64,000 nt of DNA, taken from NCBI GenBank assembly GCA_029237695.1, contig CM055274.1, positions 22,309,505 through 22,373,504 of the forward strand, read 5' to 3'. Numbering within the stretch: the first letter of the stretch is position 1; each line of letters opens with the position of its first letter. Source of the DNA: Conchocele bisecta. Taxonomy: Eukaryota > Mollusca > Bivalvia > Lucinida > Thyasiridae. Positions 32,635 to 42,647 of the stretch are shown piece by piece. Made by a program: the position numbers and the translations under genes. The notes beneath the pieces are model-generated. The model made no database searches and was not told the origin of the DNA. It saw only the letters and a list, made by a program, of their open reading frames with translations.

Positions 32635-32813
32635 GTAAGGAATAAACAAATAAAACAGTTGTTTGTCGTGTTGATTATTATTCTGGACAGAACGATGAAA
32701 TGAATAGAAACAAAATCGTTGTAACATGATAAGATTTTTCTGTAAACATTTAGATGAGTAAAGTACCTAAAGGCTAAAACAAATATTGATCAATTTACTG
32801 TCATGGCTGTTCA

Positions 32814-33056
32814 TTAACCCTTTCAACACCAAGTAACTTAATAGGATGTTCCATGCCAATGTTTCACGCTATTTCATTAATTTTGTTCATTCAAATTATC
32901 CCATTCTTCTGAAAGGGTAATCTGTACGACGTTTACAATTATTATTAAGAAACAGTGGAGATCCTGATGAGACGGCTCGTTACGAGCCGGCTCATCTGTA
33001 TCTGCACTGTTTGCAAACATTGTCTCTATAGAGGTCTGTGGTGTTGAAAGGGTTAA
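32814..33056. mobile_element. TTAA-flanked piggyBac-type MITE (copy 5)
   Basis: Intact TTAACCCTTTCAACACC and GGTGTTGAAAGGGTTAA ends, well-preserved core palindrome, TTAA on both sides. Confidence 0.82.
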
Positions 33057-33207
33057 GGGATTATTACAACCATAAAGTATCGAACTATGTTGTGAGCGCA
33101 AAGGATTAGTTGATGCAATTCGGTTCTAACTGATCTCGCGTTTGAAGCATAAGTTAACTAAATTAAGTTGATTTAAATGTTGTTTGACAATGTTGACGGG
33201 ATAAATA

Positions 33208-33317
33208 GAATAGTAGGTTAGTGCCGTGAATGGGAAAAACTATCTGGCGCGGCACAGAAACGTTTCCTAAGCCTTGCCAGATATGTTTTCCCATTCACGG
33301 CACTAACCTACTATTCT
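33208..33317. mobile_element. Foldback, family 'GCCGTGAATGGG' (copy 2)
   Basis: Same arms with a shorter, different loop. Confidence 0.8.
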
Positions 33318-34034
33318 CTATTTATCATGTGATAGAAAATAATGGTATTATGTTCATTTCTATTTTTAAAATATATCATAAATAGAGGTCAAGATAGTGC
33401 ATGAATGATTTTAAACGAGTTTACTGAGTTCATACGAAAAGAGGCAATGTCGAGTTTCTTACAAAATCAGTCAAGTTTAATCAACAGCATAGTAAATAAA
33501 TACAAATGCTATATTAAATGTATTGTATAAGCACAGCACCATACATCGAAGATGTACTGCTCACCTAACATTTACATGTATTTACACTAGTATATTATAA
33601 TTTCAATTCACTGTGCTATTACACTGCGCGAGCCCATTGTGGAATGCTACGGTGATTTTTTTGTAATATAATGTTTATACGATGAGAGTGTTACCCGAGT
33701 AGCTGTTTATTAGCTTAACTGGTTGGTACATTTCTGTCTCCCGTCTTGGCCGCGATCTGACACTACTGGGCGTGTTCCAGTTCTAACCAATAGTCCATAC
33801 CCTGATCCGCATCTACACTCATACCACCTCTAAATACTTCACATGATTCGGCAAATGCTTCATTAATGTACAATGCGACCAGTGTAGACCCAGAACAGAC
33901 TGCGCGTCCGTAGCAAACACAATAAACCCAGTTGTCAGATCATGCTCCAGTTTTATACGACGATGTTGTATTGTGAGTGACTGTTTATTTGCTTAACCGA
34001 CGAGTATACGTTTGTCCCACAGTTTGTAATATAC

Positions 34035-34333
34035 TCAGCATAATAAAACGTAAACAATCCGCCTGGATCGTATATAACCCGAACTTCCTACCACATCTGA
34101 TGCATTGTGCTTGACCATCCATCCTTCATTTATAAACCAGCGTGGCATATAATGGTCGTATCCAATTTCTATCTGTCCATCAGCTTTGTGAGACAGTAAC
34201 CCGTGTTTTATATTACGAATACCATGGATTATCATGACAATGAGGGGGGCGCCATGCTGTGTCCTGCAATGGGCGTCCATATGGTTCTGTCGTCACAGAC
34301 GCCCATCCAACATCAAACATAATTGAACACTGA
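34035..34333 (-). CDS. Unidentified coding-like segment
   Basis: A TTTACTTTCAG acceptor near 34334 opens a frame reading VGWASVTTEPYGRPLQ up to the GTATTC near 34232. An overlapping minus frame (34280-34035) reads through GQIEIGYDHYMPRWFINEGW. The change of frame at about 34230 suggests a decayed exon. I do not recognise the family. Confidence 0.25.
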
Positions 34334-34676
34334 AAGTAAATGGGTGTACCGACCCAGCGACAGCTAAGGTCATATAGAGACGGGACCACGGATTAAAGTC
34401 TCATCCGACAGACCAGTGGGATAGAAATACTAAGAAAGTATTGTTTGATGCACTAGGCGAAGATTGCACCCTGAACATAATTTAACTGCACATAGAACAT
34501 TTAACAATTTAACTCGTTAACATGCTTATTTAATTTTTTTTAATTATCTACAAGTATGTGAATATATTACAAGTATAATCATATAGCACAATGCTTCAGT
34601 CAAAGTCAGCCACGCCCCTATGCAATATTCCTGGATACTGCGGGGGCATTTGTCGGACGGCTTACACGTACATGTA

Positions 34677-34772
34677 AAGTGGGGTCAACGCGTAAGTGCA
34701 CACATGAACGAACACGACAGGTTGGAACCTGTCGTGTTCGTTCGTGTGTGCACTTTCACGCTGACCCCACTG
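34677..34772. mobile_element. 100-bp palindromic MITE (copy 5, 96 bp)
   Basis: AAGTGGGGTCAACGCGTAAG start, a shortened centre and a normal right arm, TA flanks. Confidence 0.87.
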
Positions 34773-35515
34773 TATGTACTAGAAGGCACCGTAGCGGAAA
34801 TAGTGCATTTTTAATTAACTCAAATACACATACATGTCATACAATTACCAACTCTCTAAACCACTTATTGACTGTTAAATTGTTTTTATCACGTATACAT
34901 ATGTGTATACAATCTTAATTTGGTGGTCATTTTTAATTGTATCATATTTCAAAATGCCTACGTATCTACGATTTCATTAGGTTCCTAATAGCATGTCTTT
35001 AGAAGCCCACAATGTTCAACTAATTCAAGTTAACAAAACATTGATACCGTTAACCCTAATTTTCTGTCTGTAACATACAGGAAACTCGGGTTATGGTACC
35101 GTATACAGTATATTCGTCAAGAAAGAAGCTGCTCTACGTTTCGTGTCTATGTATTCGTACAAGGAATCTAACACTTTGGTTTAAGGCTTAAGCACTACCA
35201 TAAAGCAACATTAAATGGGTTTTATGGGCCACAAACTGTCTGGGAAGCACTTACTTAGAGGTCGTATTTGACCACCGTGCGGTAAAACTGGGCATGTAAA
35301 CAATGACGCCCAGTATATAGTTGCTACCACTGAAGCCCACGAACAATATGTAGTCCAACCGAACATAAGACCATAATGCTCAAGATTGGGTTGGGAAGAG
35401 ATAAAGTGGCGATGTGTATGTAGAAATGGGGCGTATTACGTTTGCAACCAGCCTAGATTATGTTATGCTATCGTCCTCCTGTAGTCTGATAAAGCTCTGC
35501 GGTTTGTTAGAAAGC

Positions 35516-35521
35516 ATCACA
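35516..35521 (+). repeat. Target-site duplication, left (ATCACA)
   Basis: Identical to 49594-49599 and immediately outside the terminal inverted repeat. Confidence 0.92.
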
Positions 35522-36740
35522 AGTAGTAATGGGTGCCACTATGGTACGGTTTTTTAACATGTGTATTTTCCATAGACAATTTTACCCCCCTTGCACCGGT
35601 AAAATTGTCTATGTAAAATACACATGTTAAAAAACCGTACCATAGGTGGCACCCCTTATTACTCCCATTATCAGGGGTGAAAACTTCTTGTATTACGCTA
35701 TAGTGGTTAAAAACCGTACCATAGTGGCACCCCTGAACCATTTTGTTGATTCGTGAATTTTATCCGGGGTGAAAACTTCTTGTATTACGCCATAAGTGTG
35801 CCACCTTGAACATTTAGGGGTATACTGTTCTGTATATAATTTTCAAATATTTTTGACAACTCCAATATTATCAAATACATATGAAAATATCCTAGAAATA
35901 TTTTTCATCCACTTCTGACAACTCTAATATTGACAAAAGTTAATGAAAATAAATATTGATTGTAAATCAATATATTGGTATTTTTCAATTTATAGTGGGA
36001 AAAATTGAATACAAGATATGTAAAGTTTTAACAATATTTTATTGAACAACAACATATTTACAACATGGAATTATAGACCAGATATGATATTCATATTTGA
36101 TCTTTACAAAAGTACATACAATATTATGTTAACATATTTGCAACATGAAGTAATTTTGGAAAATGCAAAGACATGGCATGATGATATTGTTGTGGTTTAC
36201 AACATTGACACCCGACAGATGTTGAACTTTGTTGAGGTCCTTCGTAGAGTGTTCCAAAGTGATGTTTGAACCAGATCGTTATAGTCCTATCATTCTTGAA
36301 GTAATCTGATGAACTGAATGTTTGTTGAATACAGAGACGCAGAGTATTTCCTCTTGCAATTGCAACCAACACACACACACAGTATTTTCCACATGTTGTA
36401 CTGAATACACTTTGTAGTCTCTGTTTGTTAAATGTCCATTTCGTAGAATTGTTTGTCAAGAAAGACAATATTTCTGCGTGTAGTGGTGGTAACCCATAGG
36501 AGTCAAAGTAGATGGCTTCATTCTTCTGACCGAATACAATAGCTACCCAATGTTTTCCAGGTTGATCAGAATTATCCGTGTTGATTATGTACGCTTGGAC
36601 GTCTAATGGTCTGTGATTTGGTAGCTTGTCTTTTGGGCATACTATTCCGTTTAATCTCTTCAGCCATATTTCTCGATCCAGAATATACTGTAATTCGATG
36701 GTTTCCATCTTTGGATGTTGATTTCACCAATACGTTACTT
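35522..36740. repeat. Left terminal inverted repeat of the Polinton
   Basis: Inverse of 48381-49593 with a few substitutions and indels. It includes a terminal foldback (35527-35660), then two copies of GTACCATAGTGGCACCCCT-type and GGTGAAAACTTCTTGTATTA blocks, an AT-rich stretch with the protease polyadenylation signal (AATAAA, inverse at 36039-36044), and the whole protease gene. Confidence 0.93.
36124..36708 (-). CDS. Adenovirus-type cysteine protease (left TIR copy)
   Basis: 194 aa, close to the usual length of adenovirus-type maturation proteases. Likely catalytic residues are visible in the order expected for the C5/ULP fold: His in GKHWVAIVF (about residue 53), Asp in IYFDSYGLPP (about 69), Gln in QRLQ (about 99), and Cys in TTCGKYCV (about 107). 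In Polintons this enzyme is thought to process capsid and core proteins at glycine-rich sites. It differs from the right copy by a handful of residues (SVF/CVF, VCVLVAI/VFVLIAI, HFPK/HFTK). The frame is open. Confidence 0.93.
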   Translation of the reverse strand: METIELQYILDREIWLKRLNGIVCPKDKLPNHRPLDVQAYIINTDNSDQPGKHWVAIVFGQKNEAIYFDSYGLPPLHAEILSFLTNNSTKWTFNKQRLQSVFSTTCGKYCVCVLVAIARGNTLRLCIQQTFSSSDYFKNDRTITIWFKHHFGTLYEGPQQSSTSVGCQCCKPQQYHHAMSLHFPKLLHVANMLT

Positions 36741-36837
36741 ATACACATCAGAAGGATTGACCTACTTTTGATAGTTTAGTCATTTTTCAGATTTTCGACC
36801 AATCAGAAAGCGCCTTGTAAACGCGTTTTGTGATATC

Positions 36838-37087
36838 CTAGGGGTGTACTGTTTTCCTCCATATAATTTTAAAATATTTTTGACAACTCCAATATTATCA
36901 AATACATATGAAAATGTCCTAGAAATATTTTTCATCCACTTCTGACAACTCTAATATTGACAAAAGTTAAGGAAAATAAATATTGATTGTAAATCAATAT
37001 ATAGGTATTTTTCAATTTATAGTGGGAAAATTGAATACAAGATATGTAAAGTTTTAACAATATTTTATTGAACAACAACATATTTAC
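36838..37087 (-). repeat. Internal direct copy of the sub-terminal 250 bp
   Basis: Matches 35812-36066 in the same orientation (GGGGTGTACTGTT..., TTTTTGACAACTCCAATATT, AAATATTGATTGTAAATCAA, then the inverse AATAAA). It sits directly downstream of the minus-strand ORF at 37099-37641, so two genes share one type of 3' trailer. It could be a remnant of an older element end or a duplicated 3' UTR. Confidence 0.88.
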
Positions 37088-37098
37088 AACATGTATGT

Positions 37099-37641
37099 TT
37101 AACATTCAAGAGGTATGCTCTCTGTCCGTGTATCGTGATCACTGTCCCTGAAGCGTGAGCAATGGGAACATACACACATTGATTCAGTCTCACTAATCTG
37201 TACTATATCCATTGGTTCAAAACTGTCTCTATGTCCAGGAAGCATGAGCAATGGGAGCGTTAGTCCAGACAATGTTTCAATCTTTACACTATTCCATAAG
37301 TACGGTTTACATCGGTTAAATAAGAAATTCACAATATTGTCATTTTCAACAACTTCGTTTCTCCATTGTTCAAATGTTATTTGTTCTACTTTATTCCTTG
37401 AATCTTTGGAGAACCCCGTTGTTATTAATAAGTCTTCCTTGAACTCTTCAAACATCTCTATTTTCTCTAATTCATCCTTGATGATCTTGGGTGTAAGATA
37501 TTGTTCAATTGATACTTTTAGTTTGAAAGCAAGTATCAATGCTTTCCTGTATGGTATGTGATTTAATAGATCTGTCAGAGGATTCATTGTTACTGGTTTC
37601 CTGATTGCTATGTGATTTATTAGATCTGTCAGAGGATTCAT
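37099..37641 (-). CDS. Unidentified Polinton ORF, 180 aa
   Basis: Open frame with an N-terminal 18-residue direct repeat (MNPLTDL.NHI), caused by a 55-bp tandem duplication at 37560-37640. A mixed helical middle follows (FEEFKEDLLITTGF, FEQWRNEVVENDN). The C-terminus has CVCSHCSRF, a possible metal-binding CxxC. I do not recognise the family. It lies where left-end Polinton genes are usual. Confidence 0.5.
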   Translation of the reverse strand: MNPLTDLINHIAIRKPVTMNPLTDLLNHIPYRKALILAFKLKVSIEQYLTPKIIKDELEKIEMFEEFKEDLLITTGFSKDSRNKVEQITFEQWRNEVVENDNIVNFLFNRCKPYLWNSVKIETLSGLTLPLLMLPGHRDSFEPMDIVQISETESMCVCSHCSRFRDSDHDTRTESIPLEC

Positions 37642-37717
37642 TGTTTCTTCAACTGTGTCTATTCATAGAATGATTCAGTTATAATCCGTTCCTACTTTTA
37701 TAGTCTTCATTAACAAT

Positions 37718-37945
37718 CTACTTCCAGGATTGTTTGACTTGTTTCTTCAACTGTTCCAACCACGATTCATCGGGTCTAAAACGGATTTTGTTTTTAATTT
37801 GTACCCACAGTCTGTATGCTTCCAATTTCTCTTGATCGTCCAATGCCATGTCTTTGAGAATTGGATACCATTCTTCCATAATTGTATACGGATCTAATTT
37901 CTGTAGAGCTGTCAATATGAATAAATGTATTTTCAAAATATGCAT
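37718..37945 (-). CDS. Unidentified ORF, about 75 aa, truncated at its start
   Basis: The last about 57 residues look coding (YTIMEEWYPILKDMALDDQE ... WLEQLKKQVKQSW). The nominal start lies inside integrase-derived sequence (junction at about 37922), so the true 5' end has been lost. It may be the upstream part of the same gene as 37099-37641. Confidence 0.4.
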   Translation of the reverse strand: MHILKIHLFILTALQKLDPYTIMEEWYPILKDMALDDQEKLEAYRLWVQIKNKIRFRPDESWLEQLKKQVKQSWK

Positions 37946-38375
37946 GGGTCATACCCCTTCCTAACAAAACGGGGAAAACATTGATTAACGCGTTTGATTT
38001 GATACTGAAAACATCAAAACGTAAGCCACAGTCTTTACAAAGCGATAAAGGAACGGAATTTAAAATTAAAGAATTTCAACATTTTCTTGAAATCTAACAC
38101 ATTCATTTTTTCACAACCGAAAACCCTGAAACTAAAGCAAGTATAGTTGAACGATTTCAAAGAACTTTAAAAACACGTATGTGGAAATATTTCACATATC
38201 ATCAAACTAAAAAATATATTGATATTTTACAAAATATTGTTGATGGATACAACCGAACATACCATCGTAGTATTAAGAGGACCCCAATTTCTGTCAATAC
38301 CTCAAATGAAATTGAGGTTACACATGCATTGTATGGAATGAAACAAGCTATTCCAGCCAAAAACATTACAAAATG
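37922..38375 (+). pseudogene. Integrase fragment (duplicate of the gene at 44.3-45.4 kb)
   Basis: Nearly identical to 44648-45075: it contains SDKGTEF and the region following, through RTYHRSIKRTPISVN. Breaks differ from the right copy: here a frameshift and stop occur near 38085-38100 (ATTTTCTTGAAATCTAAC), while the region around 38280 is intact where the right copy is broken. Both ends are abrupt. Confidence 0.88.
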
Positions 38376-38456
38376 ATGTATTGTGTTGATGTAAATTGCA
38401 ATGGTCATGGTATTTTCAACCGTCCATTTGAGACAAATTTTGAACATAAATTATAT
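38376..38456 (+). pseudogene. Major capsid gene scrap
   Basis: About 80 bp matching 47990-48060 (GTAAATTGCAATGGTCATGG), fused to the integrase fragment. The right boundary passes directly into a host MITE fragment (CCCATTTCTCCAGTCACAGT). Confidence 0.85.
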
Positions 38457-39017
38457 GGCCAGAAATGCCATAAGCCCCATTTCTCCAGTCACAGTCACAT
38501 ATGAGCAACAGCCATGTGCACAGCTTATGGATTTATTGGATTTACATTTATTGAGCATAGGCAGACACTTCTAATGAAATACCAAGATGTGTTTTCATGT
38601 TGAATAAGAAAAATATGTGCTATTTGTGGTACCACACATTTTGTATTGCTTTTTGATACTCGCTACTTCTGTTTTTCGGTTTTTGGCAATTTGAGTTGGG
38701 TATTTAAGCAAATACGCAGCTTATCTGGAGCTCTGGATTTTATAGTTTATGTTGGTGACGTCAAACATGTAGATTGCTTTCCTGGAAAGACAAAGACATT
38801 CCTCAGGATTATTCATGTTACTTTCGGTTTTGGTTCTTGCTAACCAATAACTATTGAATTTATACTTTCTGTTTATTTTCATGGAATTTTAATACAGGTC
38901 ATCAAACAATGAGCAAAGTTTCCAATATGTTTTATCGGATAGGTTTTCGGTATGTTGCTGAATTCAACTTCATGAGTAAACGGATTTACATATAAATTCA
39001 TTATGCCAATCATACGT
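38457..39017. other. Non-coding block with host MITE scraps inside the Polinton
   Basis: 38465-38510 is the right arm of the 'GATCCAGATCAGCC' family and 38529-38563 is a piece of the 'GGGGGCCGTTTC' family. 38570-39017 is unassigned. Only short, unconvincing ORFs are present. Confidence 0.6.
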
Positions 39018-39515
39018 GCCAATCATTTTCAATTGAATTCGTTGTTTTGAATGGTACAACTCTTAAAATCGGAGCTTGAATATGTCCTACAATAGAATAT
39101 TCAACAATATCAGAGTAAACAAACAAATGATTAAATCCCTCATTTAAATTTGACAAATGTTGGGAAATAATCATTTGCATCACTGCTTGGAAAAAATGTA
39201 TTGTTTAATAGTTTTGGATTTCCACCTAACTTTAAAAACAATGTATGGTTAAAATTAATTCCTGTTTTGCGAATTTTGTGGAAATTAAATTTTGGACGTT
39301 TCATGAGAATATGAAACGCTAATCGCTTGCTTGCTTTTTTAAAAATATCGTTAAAAGAATCTTGAATGGCATTACCAATTGTTTCCAATACATGAGTTAT
39401 TGATGAATAGGATCCAGGTTAAAATTGAAAATTAAATTTGATACTCCATTTAATCGGGTTACCATCTTCACTAAACCCTATCTCATTTATATCAAATCTT
39501 TTATTTTTTATTTCT
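39018..39515 (-). pseudogene. Penton-like minor capsid fragment (inverted duplicate)
   Basis: Reverse complement of about 45940-46440. The frame between 39388 and 39140 reads RPKFNFHKIRKTGINFNHTL and so on. Stops and small deletions separate it from the rest. Its presence in inverse orientation shows the left half was rebuilt from right-half pieces. Confidence 0.88.
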
Positions 39516-40273
39516 AAATGTTTTCTTGTATAAGATCATAAAATCTTCTAACATCTGGTGACTCCGGTTCCACTCTCGGTGTCCGAGTATGGTACAAGTG
39601 GCATGTTGAATGTTGTAATAAAGTATTAATCAATTTGTAACAGCTTATATACTATCGTTACACCGTGACGGTTATAAAAGAAGCCATAAATTACATATGG
39701 TCATCATTAGTCTACTGAACTCTGAAGCGACATGGACTCTCAAGCGACAGTCTAATTTATACATGGTTATTCTCAGGTCTGATGTAACACTATATTAAAA
39801 AGTTTCATGAAAGAAATACTTACAATTTTTACATTGTCAAAAATAAGTAAAAATGAAATTTAATGTGGGATGTATTACTGTATTGTAACACTAGTACGTC
39901 TAACGTAAATTCAATGTTCATTTTGTCATGTCAGATTGAAAGAATAATCATTTGATTCCACGAAAATAAAATAATAGTAATCATTTTTAAAAAAAAAAAA
40001 CAACTTTATTTTCCGTAAAAACACAACTGGTCTGTGGTCTGTCGGTCACGGAAATACGTTTATTTTCCGTAAAAAACCAAACTGGTCTGTGGTCTGTCGG
40101 CCACGGAAATAACTCGAGAATCAAACAACAAATGGCGACGCATTACCACTGAATATTAGTTTGTACAGGTGTACACTCTAAACAAAAAAATACATTCACA
40201 TAAAAGTGGGATTGGTGCACATCGTAAACACATTCGTCCAGAAAAATAAAATCATTTGATTCCTCGAAAATAA

Positions 40274-40435
40274 AATATAACTAATTTAAAAAAAAATAAA
40301 AATATTGATATTTTATTTGAAACGGAGGATCAAAAGAGTTTTACTACAGAAACAAAACCTGATACTACAGGCGTTGTGAGAGTTAAAACTCGAGAATCAA
40401 ACAACAAATGGCGACGCATTACCACTGAATATTAG
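40274..40435 (+). pseudogene. C-terminal scrap of an unidentified Polinton protein
   Basis: An open frame without a start ends KWRRITTEY-stop. Its distal half is composed of normal codons (KPDTTGVVRVKTRESNN). The last 45 bp plus trailer are duplicated at 40107-40190. The histone-type stem-loop at 40467 lies 31 bases past the stop, where a 3' UTR terminator would be. Confidence 0.4.
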
Positions 40436-40466
40436 TTTGTACAGGTGTACACTCTAAACAAAAAAC

Positions 40467-40482
40467 GGCCCTTTTCAGGGCC
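40467..40482 (+). terminator. Histone-mRNA-type 3' stem-loop 1
   Basis: GGCCCT-TTTC-AGGGCC, preceded by AAAAAC and followed by ACCACAC: a 6-bp stem with a 4-base loop matching the metazoan replication-dependent histone 3' signal. A purine-rich ACGAAAAGA lies about 14 bases downstream, where the U7 snRNA-binding element normally sits. Confidence 0.8.
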
Positions 40483-41257
40483 ACCACACATTATTACGAA
40501 AAGATTATTTACAATTTATATCCTACATGTAATAACTTTGTATATCTACCGTTAGTTGTTAAACACAACATACATTTCAAAGTATATAATATCTTCAGAT
40601 GTAATTTAAACATTTTAGTATGCACACAATCTCTGATCCGCTCTAATTTATATATGCTTACTCTCAGGTTAGGATGTAAAACCTTTTTATGGTTTAATAT
40701 AAAGTGTGACATCCGATGAAAAGTATTACATTGTTCAGAGTACAACCCGGACTCTACACATCTAGGATGTTAACTTTAATATATTTATTTCACGAGTACG
40801 TGGTTAGGAATTTAATTCCTTACTATATTTTGAAATTTGAAGCAAGAGAAGTCTCAAATAGCTTCGTATATAACTGGAACAAGTTCGATGATTTGATGAA
40901 CGATATCCTCAAATAATAACCCCACGACAGAGAGTAAGCATGTATTTGATACTTACTCTCAGATAGGATATAAAACCATATCCTAAACGTTACAATTTTT
41001 ACATTGTTAAAAATAAGTAAAAATGAAATAACTTTAACATCAAATTTCTTGAATGTTGTTTTAAAAACTGATGATTCAGTTCTGAATTTGGCACACCTCA
41101 GTTAACATGTCGAGAGGCTCTGTGTGATACAGTTGACGAAAAAAGACATTCACATAAAAGTGGGGTTGGTGCACATCGTAATCACATTCGTCCAGAAAAA
41201 GAAAATCATTTGATTCCACGAAAATAAATTAGTACCAGTACTCGTGCCTTTTTTTAC

Positions 41258-41288
<31 letters not shown>

Positions 41289-41374
41289 AAAAAAAATTGT
41301 AAAAAAAAATTGTTCCAGTACTCGTGTCTTTTTTAAAAAATAAAAAATAACAGTACTCGTACCTTTACCCAAAC

Positions 41375-41390
41375 GGCCCTTTTCAGGGCC
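41375..41390 (+). terminator. Histone-mRNA-type 3' stem-loop 2
   Basis: Same 16-base stem-loop in the context CCCAAAC-GGCCCT...AGGGCC-ACCCCA, very close to the histone consensus on both flanks. It lies 95 bp upstream of the ATPase start. No histone coding sequence is recognisable next to either copy. Confidence 0.8.
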
Positions 41391-41485
41391 ACCCCAAACT
41401 ATTCGAACAGAATTCCTTTTCAAATAAAACATTGTTATATACATTATAGTATATCATAATACATGTGGACCTTGTACTGTAAACA

Positions 41486-42154
41486 ATGGAGAACGAAGAC
41501 CTATTGTGTTTGTTATTTCAACATCCCTGTAACATTTATATAGCAGGTCCAAGTGGATGTGGAAAAACTGAAATTGTACAAAAGATTATTGATTATCGCA
41601 AAGATTTATTTAATATTATACCCGAAAAAGTAATATGGTGTTACAAATAATGGCAACACATCTATACTATTATGCAAGAAAAGTTCAATTTCCTCAAATT
41701 TATTGAAGGTATCCCAGATGATGAAAATGAAATTGTATCCGATGTATCAATTCCACATCTTGTAGTATTTGATGATATGTTAGGAGAAAAAGATGAAGAA
41801 AAAATAAAATTGTGGTTTACAAGAAAAGGTCATCATAGAAATTCAAGTCTAATATATATTACACAAAATATGTTTCAACAAAATAAATCGAGTAGAACTA
41901 TAAGTCTTAATTCCCTTTACATGATTTTATTTAGAAATGAACGTGATGGGTTACAAATTAAAACATTATCACGTCAAATGCAAAGTCCACACTTAATTTC
42001 AGCCTACAATGATGCTACTTCTCATGAACATGGTTATTTGTTAATTGATTTTCAATCACGAATTAAAAAACAATTTCGTTTAAGAAGTGACATTTGTCAT
42101 CGATGGATTACAGATAAGGATGTTAGAGGACCTACTATTTATTCTCCAATATAG
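41486..42154 (+). pseudogene. FtsK/HerA-type (A32-like) packaging ATPase, one in-frame stop
   Basis: The start at 41486 opens with MENEDLLCLLF and reaches a Walker A motif GPSGCGKTE at about residue 22. A TAA at 41648-41650 is the only interruption; the frame then continues to 42154. Walker B is LVVFDDM (about residue 92) and a conserved ITQNMFQQ follows, as in genome-packaging ATPases of Polintons and related viruses. Total length is about 222 codons, normal for the family. The single stop could be a mutation or an assembly error. Confidence 0.92.
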
Positions 42155-42196
42155 TAATATAGATATCAGTATTGTACTTTCTACCAAGGTGCTGAC

Positions 42197-42454
42197 ATGG
42201 CTTTCCCATACACATCAGGAAATATTATTCATGCTTTAAGAAATTTGAGTGATGAACAACATAAACTTACAAGAGAAATAATAATGAAATCTGGATTAAA
42301 AGAGATATTGAAATGGTTTTCAGTAGCTGCCCAAAATATAGTTGAAAATAAAATAAAATTACCAAAACAAACAGTGCGTTTCATAGAAAAAAATGAAAAA
42401 GATGTTAAACAATTAGCTGATCCTACAATTGATGATGATACAAAGAAAAAATAA
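42197..42454 (+). CDS. Small Polinton virion-type protein, frame breaks near the end
   Basis: 85 codons start MAFPYTSGNIIHALRNLSDE. The distal sequence after the stop continues in another frame with a glycine-rich KPGGGGFLGGVI, then Lys-rich repeats to about 42620. The glycine-rich stretch resembles the processing-site context found in Polinton structural proteins. Inference: a capsid-associated protein cut by the element's protease, now frameshifted at about 42450. Confidence 0.6.
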   Translation: MAFPYTSGNIIHALRNLSDEQHKLTREIIMKSGLKEILKWFSVAAQNIVENKIKLPKQTVRFIEKNEKDVKQLADPTIDDDTKKK

Positions 42455-42647
42455 TATTAAAACCTGGTGGTGGAGGATTTTTAGGTGGTGTAATTATTAG
42501 AAGTTTACTTCGTTGGACAGGTACAAAAAACGTGAAAAATAGAAAACTAACCAAAAAACAAACTAAAAAAACAAACTAAAAAAACAAAAGAAAACAACTA
42601 AAAAGAAAACAACTAAAAAGCAAAACGAATCTTCAAGATTTTCTTCA

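Larger units (their letters stand above)
33330..35515. other. Unassigned sequence left of the Polinton
   Basis: Holds the 100-bp palindrome at 34677 and the uncertain coding-like segment at 34035-34333. Otherwise AT-rich without exon or recognisable repeat. Confidence 0.5.
39516..41374. other. Non-coding, internally repetitive centre of the Polinton
   Basis: Direct repeats include TCATTTGATTCCACGAAAAT (39950, 40252, 41207), ACTCGAGAATCAAACAACAA (40107, 40388), CTGGTCTGTGGTCTGTCGG (40027, 40081) and TTACTCTCAG.TAGGATGTAA (about 40648, 40957). This is where the roughly 1,000-residue polymerase gene would be expected, and none is seen. A short ORF at 40716-40916 (MKSITLF... LMNDILK) is unrecognised. 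Confidence 0.7.

Noticed and set aside
39516..41374. Hidden DNA polymerase B gene in the Polinton centre
   Set aside because: No open frame of useful length and no polymerase motif seen. The block is repetitive and non-coding.
40300..41400. Histone gene next to the stem-loops
   Set aside because: None of the expected histone C-termini are present upstream in any frame, so only the RNA signal is called.
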